From Nicotiana tabacum (taxonomy: Eukaryota; Streptophyta; Magnoliopsida; Solanales; Solanaceae), in assembly GCF_000715075.1 (NCBI RefSeq), contig NC_134102.1, positions 43,285,348 to 43,349,347 on the forward strand: DNA of 64,000 nt, read 5' to 3'. Shown piece by piece: positions 34,350 to 45,304 of the stretch (within the stretch, counting starts at the first letter, position 1; each line of letters starts with the position of its first letter). The translations under genes and the position numbers were made by a program. Below the pieces are notes generated by a model, which saw nothing but the letters and a program-made list of their open reading frames with translations, was not told where the DNA came from and ran no database searches.

Positions 34350-35404
34350 CCTAAAAAAAATTCGCAAAGGAAAAGTAAGGTTTCAAGTATGGTTGGCTCA
34401 ATTTGGAGGTCAGGTTTGCGGCGCATTATGCTATCGCAGACCAGTTCTGCGGTGCATTATACGACCACGGAACAGGTATGCGGGCCCCATAATGACCGCA
34501 TACTGAGTCAGTCATGCCTAGGTTTGGAGGCCAATTATGCAGCCAATTCTTCGGACCGCAGAATCATTATGTGGTCGCACATGCGATCGCATACTCTGTT
34601 CCGGAGCTTCATTTTTGGGTTTTTATAACCTGACCCTATTTCGATTAAATAGATGCAATGGACCATTTTTGAGCTAAAACCTAATATTTTGAGAGTGAAA
34701 GAGTACCCTAGAGTGGGAGAGTGATCTTCAACAAACTGACCTTCAATTTGTACTCAAATCTTTGAAGATTAACAAGGAAAACTCAATAGGTCATTATCCT
34801 AGAAGTAAGATTCTACACCCTAGCCCTAAATTTCGAAATTTATCTAAGAATGGGTAATTAGCAAGACAATTCTTGGGTATGGGAGTTGTTTATTGTGCAT
34901 GCATGTGTTATCAAAGGGTGTAGGAAGATTGTTAGCTAAAAATGGTAAAGAGTGGGTTGTGGGAAGATGTAATCCTCCATAAAATGACCTTGAAACCTTA
35001 ATGCACACCTAGTGTTTGATAAAATGCTCAAATGAGTTTGAACCATGATCATCTTCCTAATTTTTGTTCAACTTGTTATATTTCTAGAATAAATTGAAGT
35101 TGCTAAGAATTCTGGAACATTTTAGAGTTTAAGGAAGCTCAATTGAGGTATATTGGCTAAACTCTTCTTTAAGAATTGGAACCCCAATATCCTTGTAAGT
35201 TCCAAGATATTTATTACAAGTTGAGTATTCCGAATACGTTTTGTGACAATGATATATGTTTAATTTGAGTTTCAAATGCTCTCATGATATTGTGTTATAA
35301 ATTGAGGATGTTTTCCAAACTATTGATTGTGTATCCACGTGTTATGATTCCATGTTGTGATTTATGTGGAAAACTATTATACCAAATTTTGTAGAGATTG
35401 TGAT

Positions 35405-35750
35405 TAGGGTTACACCTCCACCCGCATATATTGGGGTGAGGCGGCAAGGTCACTTTGTGTATGATTTTGGTATTGTTATTCCACCACCATCCACGAATAT
35501 ATATTGGGGTAAGTGGGCATGTCCGCTTTGGGTGGGTATTGGTATCGTTAATGCATTCCCACCCGCATGTATTGGGGTGAGGCGGCATGGCCTCTTTGTG
35601 TATGTTTTTGGTACTGTGGTTATACCTCCACCCACGTACATTGGGGTGAGGCGGCAGGGCCGCTTGAGTAAAGTTTTGGTATTGTGTTTACACTTCCACC
35701 CGCATACATTGGGGTGAGGCGGCGGGGCCGCTTTGTGTGAAAATGGTTAT
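35405..35750 (+). repeat. 69-bp minisatellite, five units, in E3 LTR
   Basis: Five units, each with CCACCCGCATRYATTGGGGT followed by GAGGCGGCNNGGCCGCTTTG. The TTGGGG cores lie at 35431, 35504, 35572, 35641 and 35709 (spacings 73, 68, 69, 68). The same five-unit array with the same spacings is in the E5 LTR. The open frames across it on both strands are artefacts of the period being 69, a multiple of three. Confidence 0.88.
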
Positions 35751-35947
35751 AGAGGATCTCATCTTGAATTCTATAAATGTTAATGACAACTCTTGATAAG
35801 CTTGTTTTGCTTTAACCGTCTATCTATGCTATTCTATTGTCTCCTTGATTTATCATATTCATACTGTATTTTCGAGTTCTTAAATTGTTGTTTGGTTTTC
35901 ATACTAGTAATATTCAACACGTACTAACGTCCTTTTTGCCGGGGGCG

Positions 35948-35968
35948 CTGCATCTTTAATGGATGCAG
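35948..35968 (+). promoter_or_regulatory. Conserved LTR hairpin
   Basis: CTGCATC, seven-base loop, GATGCAG: a perfect 7-bp stem inside a conserved GC-rich block beginning ACGTCCTTTTTGCCGGGGG. The block recurs 470-510 bp before the 3' end of the Tekay-type LTRs in this window. Function unknown; an RNA structure near processing or packaging signals is possible. Confidence 0.55.
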
Positions 35969-36452
35969 GTGGTTCCACAGCAGAGGATATTGACAAGTGA
36001 TAGCGGTGCTCATTCTTCCAAACTGAATTGGTGATCCCCATCTCATTCTGGGGTTGTGCATCTTTTATTTCGTATGTGTAATCGTGTTTTGAGGTATAGC
36101 CGGAGCCTTGTTGCTGGCACTATCATTGTAATCTTTGGTATTTTAGAGGCTTTGTATGCATAGTGTTGGTTGTGTATGGGTGTTGGGAATGTTAAACAAG
36201 TGGTGTTGTGATTAAATCACTTGTTCCACTTTGAACCGTGAAGGGGTGTGTGTGTGTTCTGAGACATATTAGTGGATTAACTAATGGTAATGAATTGGTA
36301 TTGTAGACATTATCACCTTATTGTCCAATTAACGAAAATATGTATTATCCTTATTTATGGATGAGTTTGGGTAGAAGGAAATCTAATAGGCTTGCTCGGC
36401 CGTGTTCACTTGGTTAAGCGCCGGTCGCGCTCCCTGAGTTTGGGGCGTGTCA

Positions 36453-36664
36453 AACATGGTATCAGAGCAAGGTTTTATAGTGGCTTAGGATGTCTTAGAG
36501 GCGTGTCTAGTACAGTCCTTATCGGTGTGTTGTCGACCACATCTATAATTAGGATCCTACTTGCGCATTTAGGAATAACACTCTTCTTTCATGCTCTCGA
36601 TCGTGCGATAAAGCTGATTGTATGATTGTTCCTCCTTTAACTCGTGCGTTGCTCTAATTTTCAG
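36453..36664 (+). other. E3 primer site and leader
   Basis: TGGTATCAGAGC (36457-36468) is a perfect initiator tRNA-Met primer site. The leader ends GCTCTAATTTTCAG with AG at 36663-36664, the same acceptor-like sequence as in E1 and E5, immediately before gag. The ATG found in E1 is GTG here (TATGTGGCACC). Confidence 0.75.
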
Positions 36665-37804
36665 TATGTGGCACCTAAGTAGATGGAAGGAACTAGCAAA
36701 AGAGCCAATGTCACCCAGGGAGTGGCATTTTGATCCTATATTTGATGATGCTGGTGAGGGCCCGAGAAGTGAGGCTATTCCCCCAGTTACTACACTGCCT
36801 GATTCTACCACAAATGATCAGACCGCACTGTCCCTACGCCTACTAAAGGTGCAACGGTCCCTCCAACTGATATTTCAGTCCCACCTCCAGCTCCAGCTTC
36901 AGATTTTGGTGCTTCTGATGTTGATCTTAGGGGACTCATATAGAAGTTGGCATAGAAAGTGGCTTTTCAAGCCAAGATATCGAGTGTTGAGCCTACTTCT
37001 TCCAGTCAGCCAGGGGAATCTGCTAGTTCCAGGGTGAATAAGTTTTTTCAATTAGATCCTCCAGTGTTTACGGGTACTAATCTCGAGGAGGACCCCCAGG
37101 ACTTCATTGATGAGATACCCAAGACTCTCTAGGTTATGCATGCTACAAAGACGGAGGGAGTGGGATTGGCCACAAACCGCTTGAAAGGGGTGGCCTATTC
37201 TTGGTTTGAGTTGTGGGAGGAATCCCGTGAGGAGGGAAGCCCTCCAGCATGCTGGGGTGAGTTCACAGATGCCTTTATGGATCATTTCTTTCCTGTCAAA
37301 ATTAAGGCATCCCGTGCCGCTGAGTTTGAAAGCCTAAATCAAGGTAGTATGAATGTGTGGGAGTATCATATAGAGTTTGCGCGCCTGTCCAAGTATGCCA
37401 TTTACATGTTGCCCACTATGGAGGCTAGAGTGCGCCAGTTTCTACATGGCCTTAGCCCACTAGTTATTAATGAGGTCTCTACAACTGCCTTGAATTCCGA
37501 TATGAACTATGGTAAGAGGGTGGCATTTGCTTAAGATGCAGAGACCCGCAAATTGAAGAATAGAATAGAGCGTCAGAGTAGCAGCAAGGTCCAGTGTGCG
37601 GGCAACATTGGTGGTTCTTCCGGTGGTGGTGGTTGTAGGTCGACATTCAGGGGAGGGTCATCAGGACCATCTTAATCATTCGCTCAATCTTCGATGAGTG
37701 CATATTCATCTGGACCCAGTCGGGGCAACAGGGGACCCCACCAGCAGGGTTTCCTTGACAGAAGGTTTTAGCAGCGGACGCTCCTATGCCCTAAGTTTGG
37801 GAGG
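36665..37804 (+). pseudogene. E3 gag
   Basis: The N-terminus reads MSPREWHFDPIFDDAGEGPR and PPVTTLPDSTTND, then shifts frame near 36830. Around 37030-37125 it reads VNKFFQLDPPVFTGTN and DEIPKTL, then a TAG. The core frame 37136-37534 has VGLATNRLKGVAYSWFELWE, MDHFFPVKIKASRAAEFESL and FARLSKYAIYMLPTMEARVR. It ends at a TAA in a former Gln codon, followed by the Ser/Gly-rich linker. Several lesions; nonfunctional. Confidence 0.85.
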
Positions 37805-38500
37805 ATGCACTTTGGGGAATGCTTCATGGACCTACCTATATGTTATGGGTGTGGCGTGAGGGGTCACATTCAAGGGGATTGGTGCTCGTCTCGCCGAAAT
37901 ATGGGCAGAGGTGTGGCGCAGCCAGCTAATTCTGCAGCTACTACATCCATAGCACCTCCAACTCGTGGCACCCCTGCACCCATAGGCCGTGGTGCAGGTA
38001 TGGGTGGTGCACAAAATTCGAGACAACCCAGTAGATTTTATGCTATGCGGAGGCATCGGGATTCAGAGGCTTCTCCAGATGTTATCACAGTTATATTATC
38101 TATCCAATCCCATGATGTATATGCTCTTATTGATCCCGGTTGCACTTTATCATATGTCACTCCTTATGCTGCTATAGAATTTGGGATAGAATCGGAACAA
38201 CTTCATGAGCCGTTCTCCGTATCTACTCTGGTTGGTGAGTCTATTTTGGCCGCACGGGTTTATAGGGATTGTGTTGTCACGGTGCATGGTCATGACACCG
38301 TGGCCGATCTTATTGAGTTGAGTTTGATGTGATAATGGGGATGGATTGGCTTTATTCATGTTTTGCCAAGCTTGATTGCCGAACCTGAACTGTTAGGTTC
38401 GAATTTCCAAAAGTGCCAGTTATTGAGTAGAAGGGTGACGATGTAGTGCCGAAGGGTAGGTTTATTTCTTACCTTAAGGCCACGAAAATGATCAATAAGG
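37805..38500 (+). pseudogene. E3 zinc knuckle and protease
   Basis: The 175-aa frame 37805-38332 begins MHFGECFMDLPI and has the knuckle CYGCGVRGHIQGDW. Its fourth ligand Cys is Trp, although the next codon happens to be Cys. The protease active site reads ALIDPGCTLSYVT with the catalytic Asp present (Ser to Cys). The frame is lost near 38325, where VDFD is deleted before [17 protein letters not shown] in another frame. Confidence 0.86.
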
Positions 38501-39499
38501 GGTGTATTTACGGACACAGATGCTGAGGCACCTACACTTGTGTATGTGCCTGTTGTGAATGAATTTTTGGGAGTCTTTTCGGATGAACTCCCTGGGATGC
38601 CACCAAATAGGGAGATTGATTTTGGGATTGATGTGATGCCAGACACGCATCCTATATTTATTCCACCCTATAGAATGGCAACGGCAGAACTGAAGGAGCT
38701 AAAGGAGCAATTGAGAGATTTATTAGAAAAGGATTTTATCCGGCCGAGTGTATCGGCTTGGGACGCACCGGTCCTGTTTGTAAGAAAAAAAGATGGGTCA
38801 CTCAGAATGTGCATTGACTATCGGTAGCTTAACAAGGTCACAATCAATAATAAGTACTCCCTGCCAAGGATATATGACTTGTTTGACCAATTGCAGGGTG
38901 CTAGGTACTTCTCCAAGATCGATTTAAGATCTGGATAACACCAATTGAAGATCAGGGAGCAGGATATTATGAAAACAGCTTTTAGAACCCGATATGGGTA
39001 CTTTGAATTTTTGGTAATGTAATTTGGGCTAACAAATGCCCACAAGCTTTTATGCATCTTATGAATCGAGTTTTCAAACCTTTTCTCGACCCCTTTGTGA
39101 TAGTGTTTATTGACGATATCCTTGTATATTCATGCAATCGAGAGGACCATACTGGTCATCTCCTAGTATTTTTGCAAACCCTATATCGTCACAAGTTATA
39201 TGCAAAGTTTATGAAGTGTGAATTTTGGCTTAAATCTGTCACATTCTTGGTTCATGTAGTCTCTAGTGAAGGGATTATGGTTGATCCTCAGAAGATTGCG
39301 GCCGTGAGGAATTGGCCGAGGCCTTCAACTCCAACAGATATTCGCAGTTTCTTAGGCTTAGCTGTGTATTACAGAAAATTTGTGGAGGGGTTTTCTACCC
39401 TTACATCTCCGTTGACTAAATTGACTCAGAAAGTAGTTAAGTTCCAATGGTCAGATGCTTGTGAAAGGAGTTTCCAGGATCTGGAATCAAGATTGACTA
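38501..39499 (+). pseudogene. E3 reverse transcriptase, cut at the start of RNase H
   Basis: The 38540-38827 frame shows PDELPGM-like and [20 protein letters not shown] and stops at a TAG in RQLNK (38825-38827). FSKIDLRSG follows, then two more stops and a one-base loss near 39040. The 39052-39531 frame has [38 protein letters not shown] and [18 protein letters not shown]. After LESRLTT the sequence jumps at about 39500 into LTR sequence, deleting RNase H, integrase and chromodomain. Confidence 0.87.
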
Positions 39500-39922
39500 C
39501 CGACACTATCATTGTACTCTTTGAGGTATAGCCGAGGCCTATCATTGTCGTGTTTTGAGTTATAGCCGTAGCCTTGTTGCCGGTACTATCATTGTACTCT
39601 TGGGTATTTTAGTGTCTTTGTAGACATAGTGTGGGTTGTGTATGGGTGTGTGGAATGTTAAACAAGTTGTGTTGTGATTAAATCACTTGTTCCACTTTGA
39701 ACCATGAAGGGGTGTGTGTGTGTGTGTTCTGAGACTTCTTAGTGGAGTAACTAATGGTAATGAATTGGTATTGTAGACATAATTACCATATTGTCTAATT
39801 AACAAAAATATGTATTATCCTTATTAATGGATGAGTTTGGGTAGAAGAAAATATAATAAGCTTGCTCGGTCGGGTTCACTCGGTTAAGCATCGGTCGCGC
39901 TGCCCGAGTTTTGGGCGTGACA
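39500..39922 (+). repeat. LTR remnant between E3 and E4
   Basis: Only the last 420 bp or so of the LTR remains. Its left end is scrambled: the motifs ACTATCATTGTACTCTT and AGCCG-GGCCT occur twice, a partial duplication of about 75 bp at the junction. It ends TTTGGGCGTGACA at 39922, followed by a primer site. Confidence 0.85.
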
Positions 39923-41198
39923 AACTTGGTATCAGAGCAAGGTTTTAAAATGTCCTAGGATGTCTCGGAGTCATGTCTAGTAGAGTCCTTCTTATCGGTG
40001 TCTTGTCGACCACATCTATAATTAGTATGCTACTTGGGCATTTAGGAATAATACCCTTCTTTCATGTTCTCGATCGTGCGTTAAAGCTGATTGAATGAAC
40101 TGGACAAAGAGCCAATGTAACCCCAAGAGTGGCCGTTGATCCTATATTTGATGATGCTAGTGAGCACCCGAGAGGTGAGGATATTCCCCCAGTTACTACA
40201 CTTCCTGATTCTACCACAGATGACAAGACCGCACCTGTCCCTATGACAACTGAAGGTGCGACGGTCCCTCCAACTGATATTCCAGTCCCGCCTCCAGCTC
40301 CAGCTTCAGATTCTGGTGTTTCTGATGTTGATCTTAGGGGAGCCATACAGATGTTGGCACAGATAGTGGCTTCTCAGGCCTAGAGATCGAGTGTTGGGCC
40401 TACTTCTTCTCGACAACGAGGGGAATCTGCTAGTTCCAGAGTGAATAAGTTTCTTCAGTTAGATCCTCTAGTGTTTATGGGTACTAATCCCGAGAAGGAC
40501 CTCCAGGACTTCATTCATGAGATACCAAAGACTCTCCAGGTTATGCATGCTACAGAGATGGAAGGAGTGGAGTTGGCCTCCTACCTCCAGAAAAGGGTGG
40601 CCTATTCTTCGTTTGAGTTGTGGGAGAAATCCCGTGAGGAGGGAAGCCCTCCGGCAAGGTGGGGTGAGTTCCCAGATGCCTTTATTGAACATTTTGTGCC
40701 TGCCGAAACTAAGGCAGCCCGTGCCGCTGAGTTTGCAAGCCTGAATCACGATAGTATGAATGTGTGGGAGTATCATATGGAGTTTAAGTGTCTTTCCAAG
40801 TATGCCATTCACATGTTGCCCACTATGGAGGCTAGAGTGTGCCAGTTTGTACAGGGCCTTATCCCATTAGTTATTAATGAGGCCTCTACAGCTGCCATGA
40901 ATTTCGATATGAACTATGGTAAGATGGTGGCATTTGCTCAAGCCACAGAGACCCGCAAATTGGAGAATAGAATGGAGCGTCAGAGTAGAAACAAGGCCTG
41001 GTCCGCTGGAAAATTTGGTGGTTCTTCCGGTGGTGGTGCTGGTATGTCGGCATTCAGGGGAGGGTCATCAGGACATCTTAATCATTCACTCAGTCTTCGA
41101 TGAGTGCACAAACATCTTGACCCTGTCGGGGAAACATGGGACCCCACCAACAGGGTTGCCTCGATTGAAGGTTTTAACAGCGAAGGCTCCTATACCCT
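39923..41198 (+). pseudogene. E4 primer site, leader and gag
   Basis: Primer site TGGTATCAGAGC is at 39927-39938. A deletion near 40090 removes the leader end, the acceptor-like site and the gag start (GCTGATTGAATGAACTGGAC). Gag then reads DDASEHPRGEDIPPVTTLPD, MLAQIVASQA and a TAG. The 220-aa frame 40441-41103 holds VNKFLQLDPLVFMGTN-type sequence, VELASYLQKRVAYSSFELWE, FIEHFVPAETKAARAAEF and YAIHMLPTMEARVCQFVQGL. A frameshift ends it in the Ser/Gly linker. Confidence 0.86.
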
Positions 41199-42134
41199 AT
41201 GTATGAGAGGATGTACTTTGGGGCACGCTTCATGGACCTACCTATATGTTATGGGTGCGGTGTGAGGGGTCACATTCAGAGGATTGCCGCTCGTCCCGCT
41301 GACATATGGGCAGAGGTGCGGCGCAACCAGCTAATTCTACAACTACTACATCCACAGTACCTCCAACTCGAGGCACCCCAGCACCCGTGCGCAGGGCACG
41401 GTGCAGCTAGGGGTGGTGCACAAAATTTGGGAGGACCCAACAGATTTTATGCTATGTGGAGGCGTCGGGATTCAGAGGCTTCTCCTAATGTTGTCATAGG
41501 TATATTGTCTATCCAATCCTATGATGTATATGCTCTTATTGAACCCACTTCGACTTTATCATATGTCACTCCTTATGTTGCTATGGAATTTGGGCTAGAA
41601 CCAGAACAACTTCATGAGCCGTTCTTCATATCTACTCTGGTTGGTGAGTCTATTTTGATCGCGCAGATTTATAGGGATTTTGTTGTCACGTTGCGTGGTC
41701 GGGACACCGTGGCCGATTTTTTTGAGTTGAGAATGGTCGATTTTGATGTGATAATGGGGATGGATTGGCTTTATTCATGTTTTTCCAAGCTTGATTGCCG
41801 AAATAGAACTGTTAGGCTCGAATTTCCAAAAGAGCCAGTTATTGAGTGGAAGGGTGATGATGTAGTGCCTAAGGGTAGGTTTATTTCTTACCTTAAGTCC
41901 ACGAAAATGATCAACAAGGGGTGTATTTACCATTTGGTCTGGGTTACGGACACCGATGCTGAGACACCTACACTTGAGTCCGTGCCTATTGTGAATGAAT
42001 TTCTTGGAGTCTTTCCGGATGAACTCCATGGGATCCCACCAGATAGGGAGATTGATTTTGGGATTGATGTGATGCCAGACACGCATCTTATATCTATTCC
42101 ACCCTACAGAATGTCACCGGTAGAATTGAAATAG
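41199..42134 (+). pseudogene. E4 zinc knuckle, protease and RT start
   Basis: A 311-aa frame. CYGCGVRGHIQRIAARPADI shows that a small deletion in the knuckle removed the last Cys and put the linker out of frame until about GGPNRFYAM. The protease site reads ALIEPTSTLSYVT: catalytic Asp is Glu and Gly is Thr, so the protease is dead. The frame then runs [20 protein letters not shown] and [17 protein letters not shown] to YRMSPVELK and a TAG. Long but inactive. Confidence 0.88.
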
Positions 42135-42900
42135 CTAAAGGAACAATTGAGAGATTTGTTAGCAAAGGTTTTCATCCGGCCGAGTGTGTCGCTTTGGGGC
42201 CACGGTCCTTTTTGTAAGAAAGAAATATGGGTCACTGAGAATGTGTATTGACTATCGGCAGCTTAATACGGTCACAATCAAGAATAAGTACCCCCTCCCA
42301 AGGATAGATGACTTATTTGACCAATTGCAGGGTGGTAGGTAGTTCTCCAAGATCGATTTATATCCAGATATCACCAATTGAAGATCAGGGAGTAGGATAT
42401 TCCGAAAACAACTTTTAGAACCCGATATGGGCACTTTAAATTTGTGGTAATGTATTTTGGACTAACAAATGACCCAACAGCTTTCATGGATCTTATGAAT
42501 CGAGACTTCAAGCCTTTTCTTGACTTCTTTGTGACAGTGTTTATTGACAATATCCTTGTATATTGATGCAATCGAGAGGACCATACCGGTCATCTCCTGG
42601 TATTTCTGCAAACCCTATATCATCACAAGTTATATGCAAAGTTTGCGAAGTGTGAATTTTGGCTTAAATCTGTGATATTCTTGTCATGTAGTCTCTAGTG
42701 AAGGGATTATTGTTGATCCTCAGAAGATTTCGGCTGTGAGGAATTGGCCGAGGCGTACAACTCCAACAGAGATTCGCAGTTTCTTAGGCTTAGCTGGATA
42801 TTACAGAAAATTTGTGGAGGGGTTTTCTACTCTTTCCTCTCCATTGACTAAATTGAATGGTTAGATGCTTGTGAAAGGAGTTTCCAAGAGCTGAAAGCAA
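42135..42900 (+). pseudogene. E4 reverse transcriptase
   Basis: Fragments read [21 protein letters not shown] and [10 protein letters not shown], then a TAG. The catalytic loop reads FIDNILVY, the second Asp of FIDD replaced by Asn, which would abolish polymerase activity; a TGA follows. Small deletions occur near 42200 (WG-PVLF), 42365 and 42690. Further on it reads [16 protein letters not shown] and [20 protein letters not shown], and a deletion near 42858 removes the LTQK-VVKFQWS segment. Confidence 0.85.
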
Positions 42901-43440
42901 GATTGACTATGGCACCGATGTGACCTTACCAGAGAGTGCAGATGGATTTGTGGTACATTGTGATGCTTCTAGAATTGTGCTTGGTTGTGTATTAATGCAA
43001 CATGGTAAGGTGATAGTTCATGATTTTTGGCAACTCAAGAATCATGAAAAGAATTATCCAACACATGACTTAGAACTTGCAGTGGTGGTATTTGCGTTAA
43101 AGATTTGGCGGCATTACCTTTATGGGGTCCATGTGGATATATTCACGGACCATAAGAGCCTTCAATATATTTTCAAACAGAAGGAGCTGAATCTGAGGCA
43201 GAGAAGATGGCTTGAGTTACTCAAAGATTACGACATCGATATCCTGTATCACCCGGAAAAGGCCAATTTTGTGGCGGATGCTCTTAGCCAAAACTCTATG
43301 GGTAGTTTGGATCACTTGGAGGCACATCCAAGGCCATTGGCCAAGGAAGTTCATCGATTGTCTAGTTTGGAAGTTCGTCTTGCAGACTCTAGTGAAGTAG
43401 GGGTGATTATATGAAATAGGGTTAAATCATCGCTTGTTGT
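42901..43440 (+). pseudogene. E4 RNase H
   Basis: The 164-aa frame 42920-43414 keeps all four acidic motifs: [45 protein letters not shown] and [11 protein letters not shown] deletion just before the Met removed the start of the domain and shifted it out of frame with RT. Nearly intact but isolated. Confidence 0.87.
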
Positions 43441-44560
43441 GGAAGTCAAAGAGAAGCAATACAACGATGCATTTTTTAGTGTAATTGAAGGAGGGGATTC
43501 ATAAACATAAGACTATGGCTTTTTCTCTCGGCTTGGATGATGGTATGCTAAGGTACCAAGGGCGTCTATGTATTCCAAATGTGGATGGTCTTCGGGAAAG
43601 AATCATAACCGAGGCTCACACTTCTAGGTATTCGGTGCACCCGGGCTCTACAAAAATGTATCATGATCTCAAGGAAGTCTATTGGTGGAATGCGATGAAG
43701 AGGAATGTGGCAGACTTCGTGGCATGTTGTCCGAATTGTCAGCAAGTAAAGGCCGAACACCAATGGCCCGGTGGGTTGGTACAGAACATAATTCCTATGT
43801 GGAAGTGGGAAATGATTAATATGGACTATGTGGTAGGACTACCGTGCACCTCATGCAAGTTTGACTCAATTTGGGTGATTGTGGATTGACTCACAAAATC
43901 ATCACACTTTATACCGGTTAAGGCTACCGACACAGCGGAACAGTATGCTCAGGTGTATATCAAAGAAATAGTCAGGTTGCATGGCACTCCAGTTTCCATC
44001 ATATCTAGCCGGGGAGCATAATTCACTGCTAATTTTTGGAAGAAAATTCAGCAAGGTTTGGGTACTTAGGTGAATCATAGTACAACGTTTCACCCATAGA
44101 CTGATGGGCAGGCAGAGCAAACTATTCAGACGCTTGACGATATGTTGTGTGCTTGTGTTATAGACTTCAAAGGTACGTGGGATGATCATTTGCCACTCAT
44201 ATAATTTGCCTACAATGATAGTTATCATGCTAGTATTCATTTGGTGGTATGAAATTGGGGAAGCAGAGTTGATAGGGCCAGACCTCGTGCATCCGACTAT
44301 GGAAAAACTTAAGATCATTAAGGAGCGGTTGAAGACTGCTCAGAGCCGTCAGAAGTCCTATTCGGATGTTCGTCATAGGGATTTGGAGTTTAAAGAAGAT
44401 GATTGGGTATTCATGAAGGTTTCACCCACGAAGGGTGTAATGCAATTTGTTAAGAAATGGAAATTGAGTACGAGGTATGTCGGACCGTACAGTATCATTC
44501 AGAGGATCGGTGAGGTGGCATACAAGCTTGAGCTACCACCCGAGATGCCATTAGTTTACA
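43441..44560 (+). pseudogene. E4 integrase
   Basis: The zinc domain is intact in the 43485-43889 frame (HTSRYSVHPGSTKMYHDLKE, VACCPNCQQVK), with the first core Asp in NMDYVVGLP, then a stop in DRLTK. The second catalytic motif reads IISSRGA, Asp to Ser, and the Glu in GQAEQTIQT is kept. Near 44245 a deletion removes the FEALYGRRCRS segment. The C-terminal part (44182-44814 frame) has QRIGEVAYKLELPPEMPLVY. Confidence 0.86.
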
Positions 44561-44814
44561 GGATGTTTCATGTTTGTATGTTGAAGAAAGTAGTTGGAGA
44601 CCCGACTCTCATTGTTCTGGTTGAGACTATTGAGGTTAATGAGGAATTGAAGTATGAAGAGATTCTAGTTTCTATTATTGATCGGCAAGACCGAACGTTC
44701 AGAAATAAAGAAATTGCCTCCGTGAAAGTGTTATGGCGAAACCAGCAGGTTGAAGAGTCTACTTGGGAGGCCGAGGAAGAAATGAAGAAAAAGTATCCTT
44801 ATTCGTTTGAATAG
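44561..44814 (+). pseudogene. E4 chromodomain, intact reading frame
   Basis: The frame continues from integrase through MLKKVVGDPTLIVLVETIEV, then SIIDRQDRTFRNKEIASVKV, LWRNQQVEESTWEAEEEMKK and KYPYSFE, ending at the natural TAG (44812-44814). It is the only chromodomain in the window without internal stops and is the reference for the others. It is not made in context because upstream frames are broken. Confidence 0.9.
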
Positions 44815-45187
44815 CCATGTATTTATAAAGTTGTGTTCTATGAAAATTCTAAGGGTTACCTTATATGAATTATGTATCATTTGTACAAATTGACGTTAAG
44901 GGTGTTCCTTTCTTGCAATATATTGCTTGTGAGGCCACAATTAGTGTTGTTTTGTATTATGTTACGTCGTTTGATTATGTATATGTTGTTAGGATGTATT
45001 TCTGGGGTTCTCTAGCAGGTGGATAGGCCCAGTTACAAGGGAGACTCTGCCAAATGTTTTGGAAATTTAGGGAGTTAGCCAAAGTTTGAAACTATTGATG
45101 TTTGTTAATTAACAATCGACTTAATTTGAATGCTAAAGACGGAAGTTGACCCTCATTCGAGGACGAATGATCCTAAGTGGGGGAGAA
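44815..45187 (+). other. E4 3' UTR and polypurine tract
   Basis: Non-coding, matching the E2 3' UTR. It ends with GTTGACCCTCATTCGAGGAC and the polypurine tract AAGTGGGGGAGAA (45175-45187). Confidence 0.8.
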
Positions 45188-45304
45188 TTTAAGGCCCCGT
45201 AGAAAAAAATCGCAAAGGAAAAGTAAGGTTTCCTGGTGCCGGACTAGGCTTACGTGTTTGGGTTGAACAATGCATTGAGGAGTAAAGGAAAATTTGTGGC
45301 AGAG

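Larger units (their letters stand above)
34350..36452 (+). repeat. E3 5' LTR with filler junction at its start
   Basis: The terminal TGTAAGGCCCCG is missing; the LTR opens at AAAAATTCGCAAAGGAAAAGT. After 30 bp a 24-bp copy of the flanking sequence intervenes (34380-34403), then the LTR resumes about 150 bp further in. Donor-like AGAA|GTAAGATTC has GT at 34805. The 69-bp repeats are at 35405-35750 and the hairpin at 35948-35968. It ends TTTGGGGCGTGTCA at 36452, followed by a primer site. Confidence 0.85.

Noticed and set aside
35364..35717. 117-aa glycine/proline-rich repeated protein frame (also 97 aa on the other strand, and frames at 52563-52823)
   Set aside because: Created by the 69-bp minisatellite, whose period is a multiple of three; frames open on both strands with no start context.
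35405..35750. Repeat array resembling a CRISPR
   Set aside because: Units are contiguous without unique spacers, degenerate, and located in plant LTRs.
36457..36468. tRNA-like sequences at LTR ends
   Set aside because: They are 12-18 base primer-binding sites complementary to tRNA 3' ends, without the rest of a tRNA gene.
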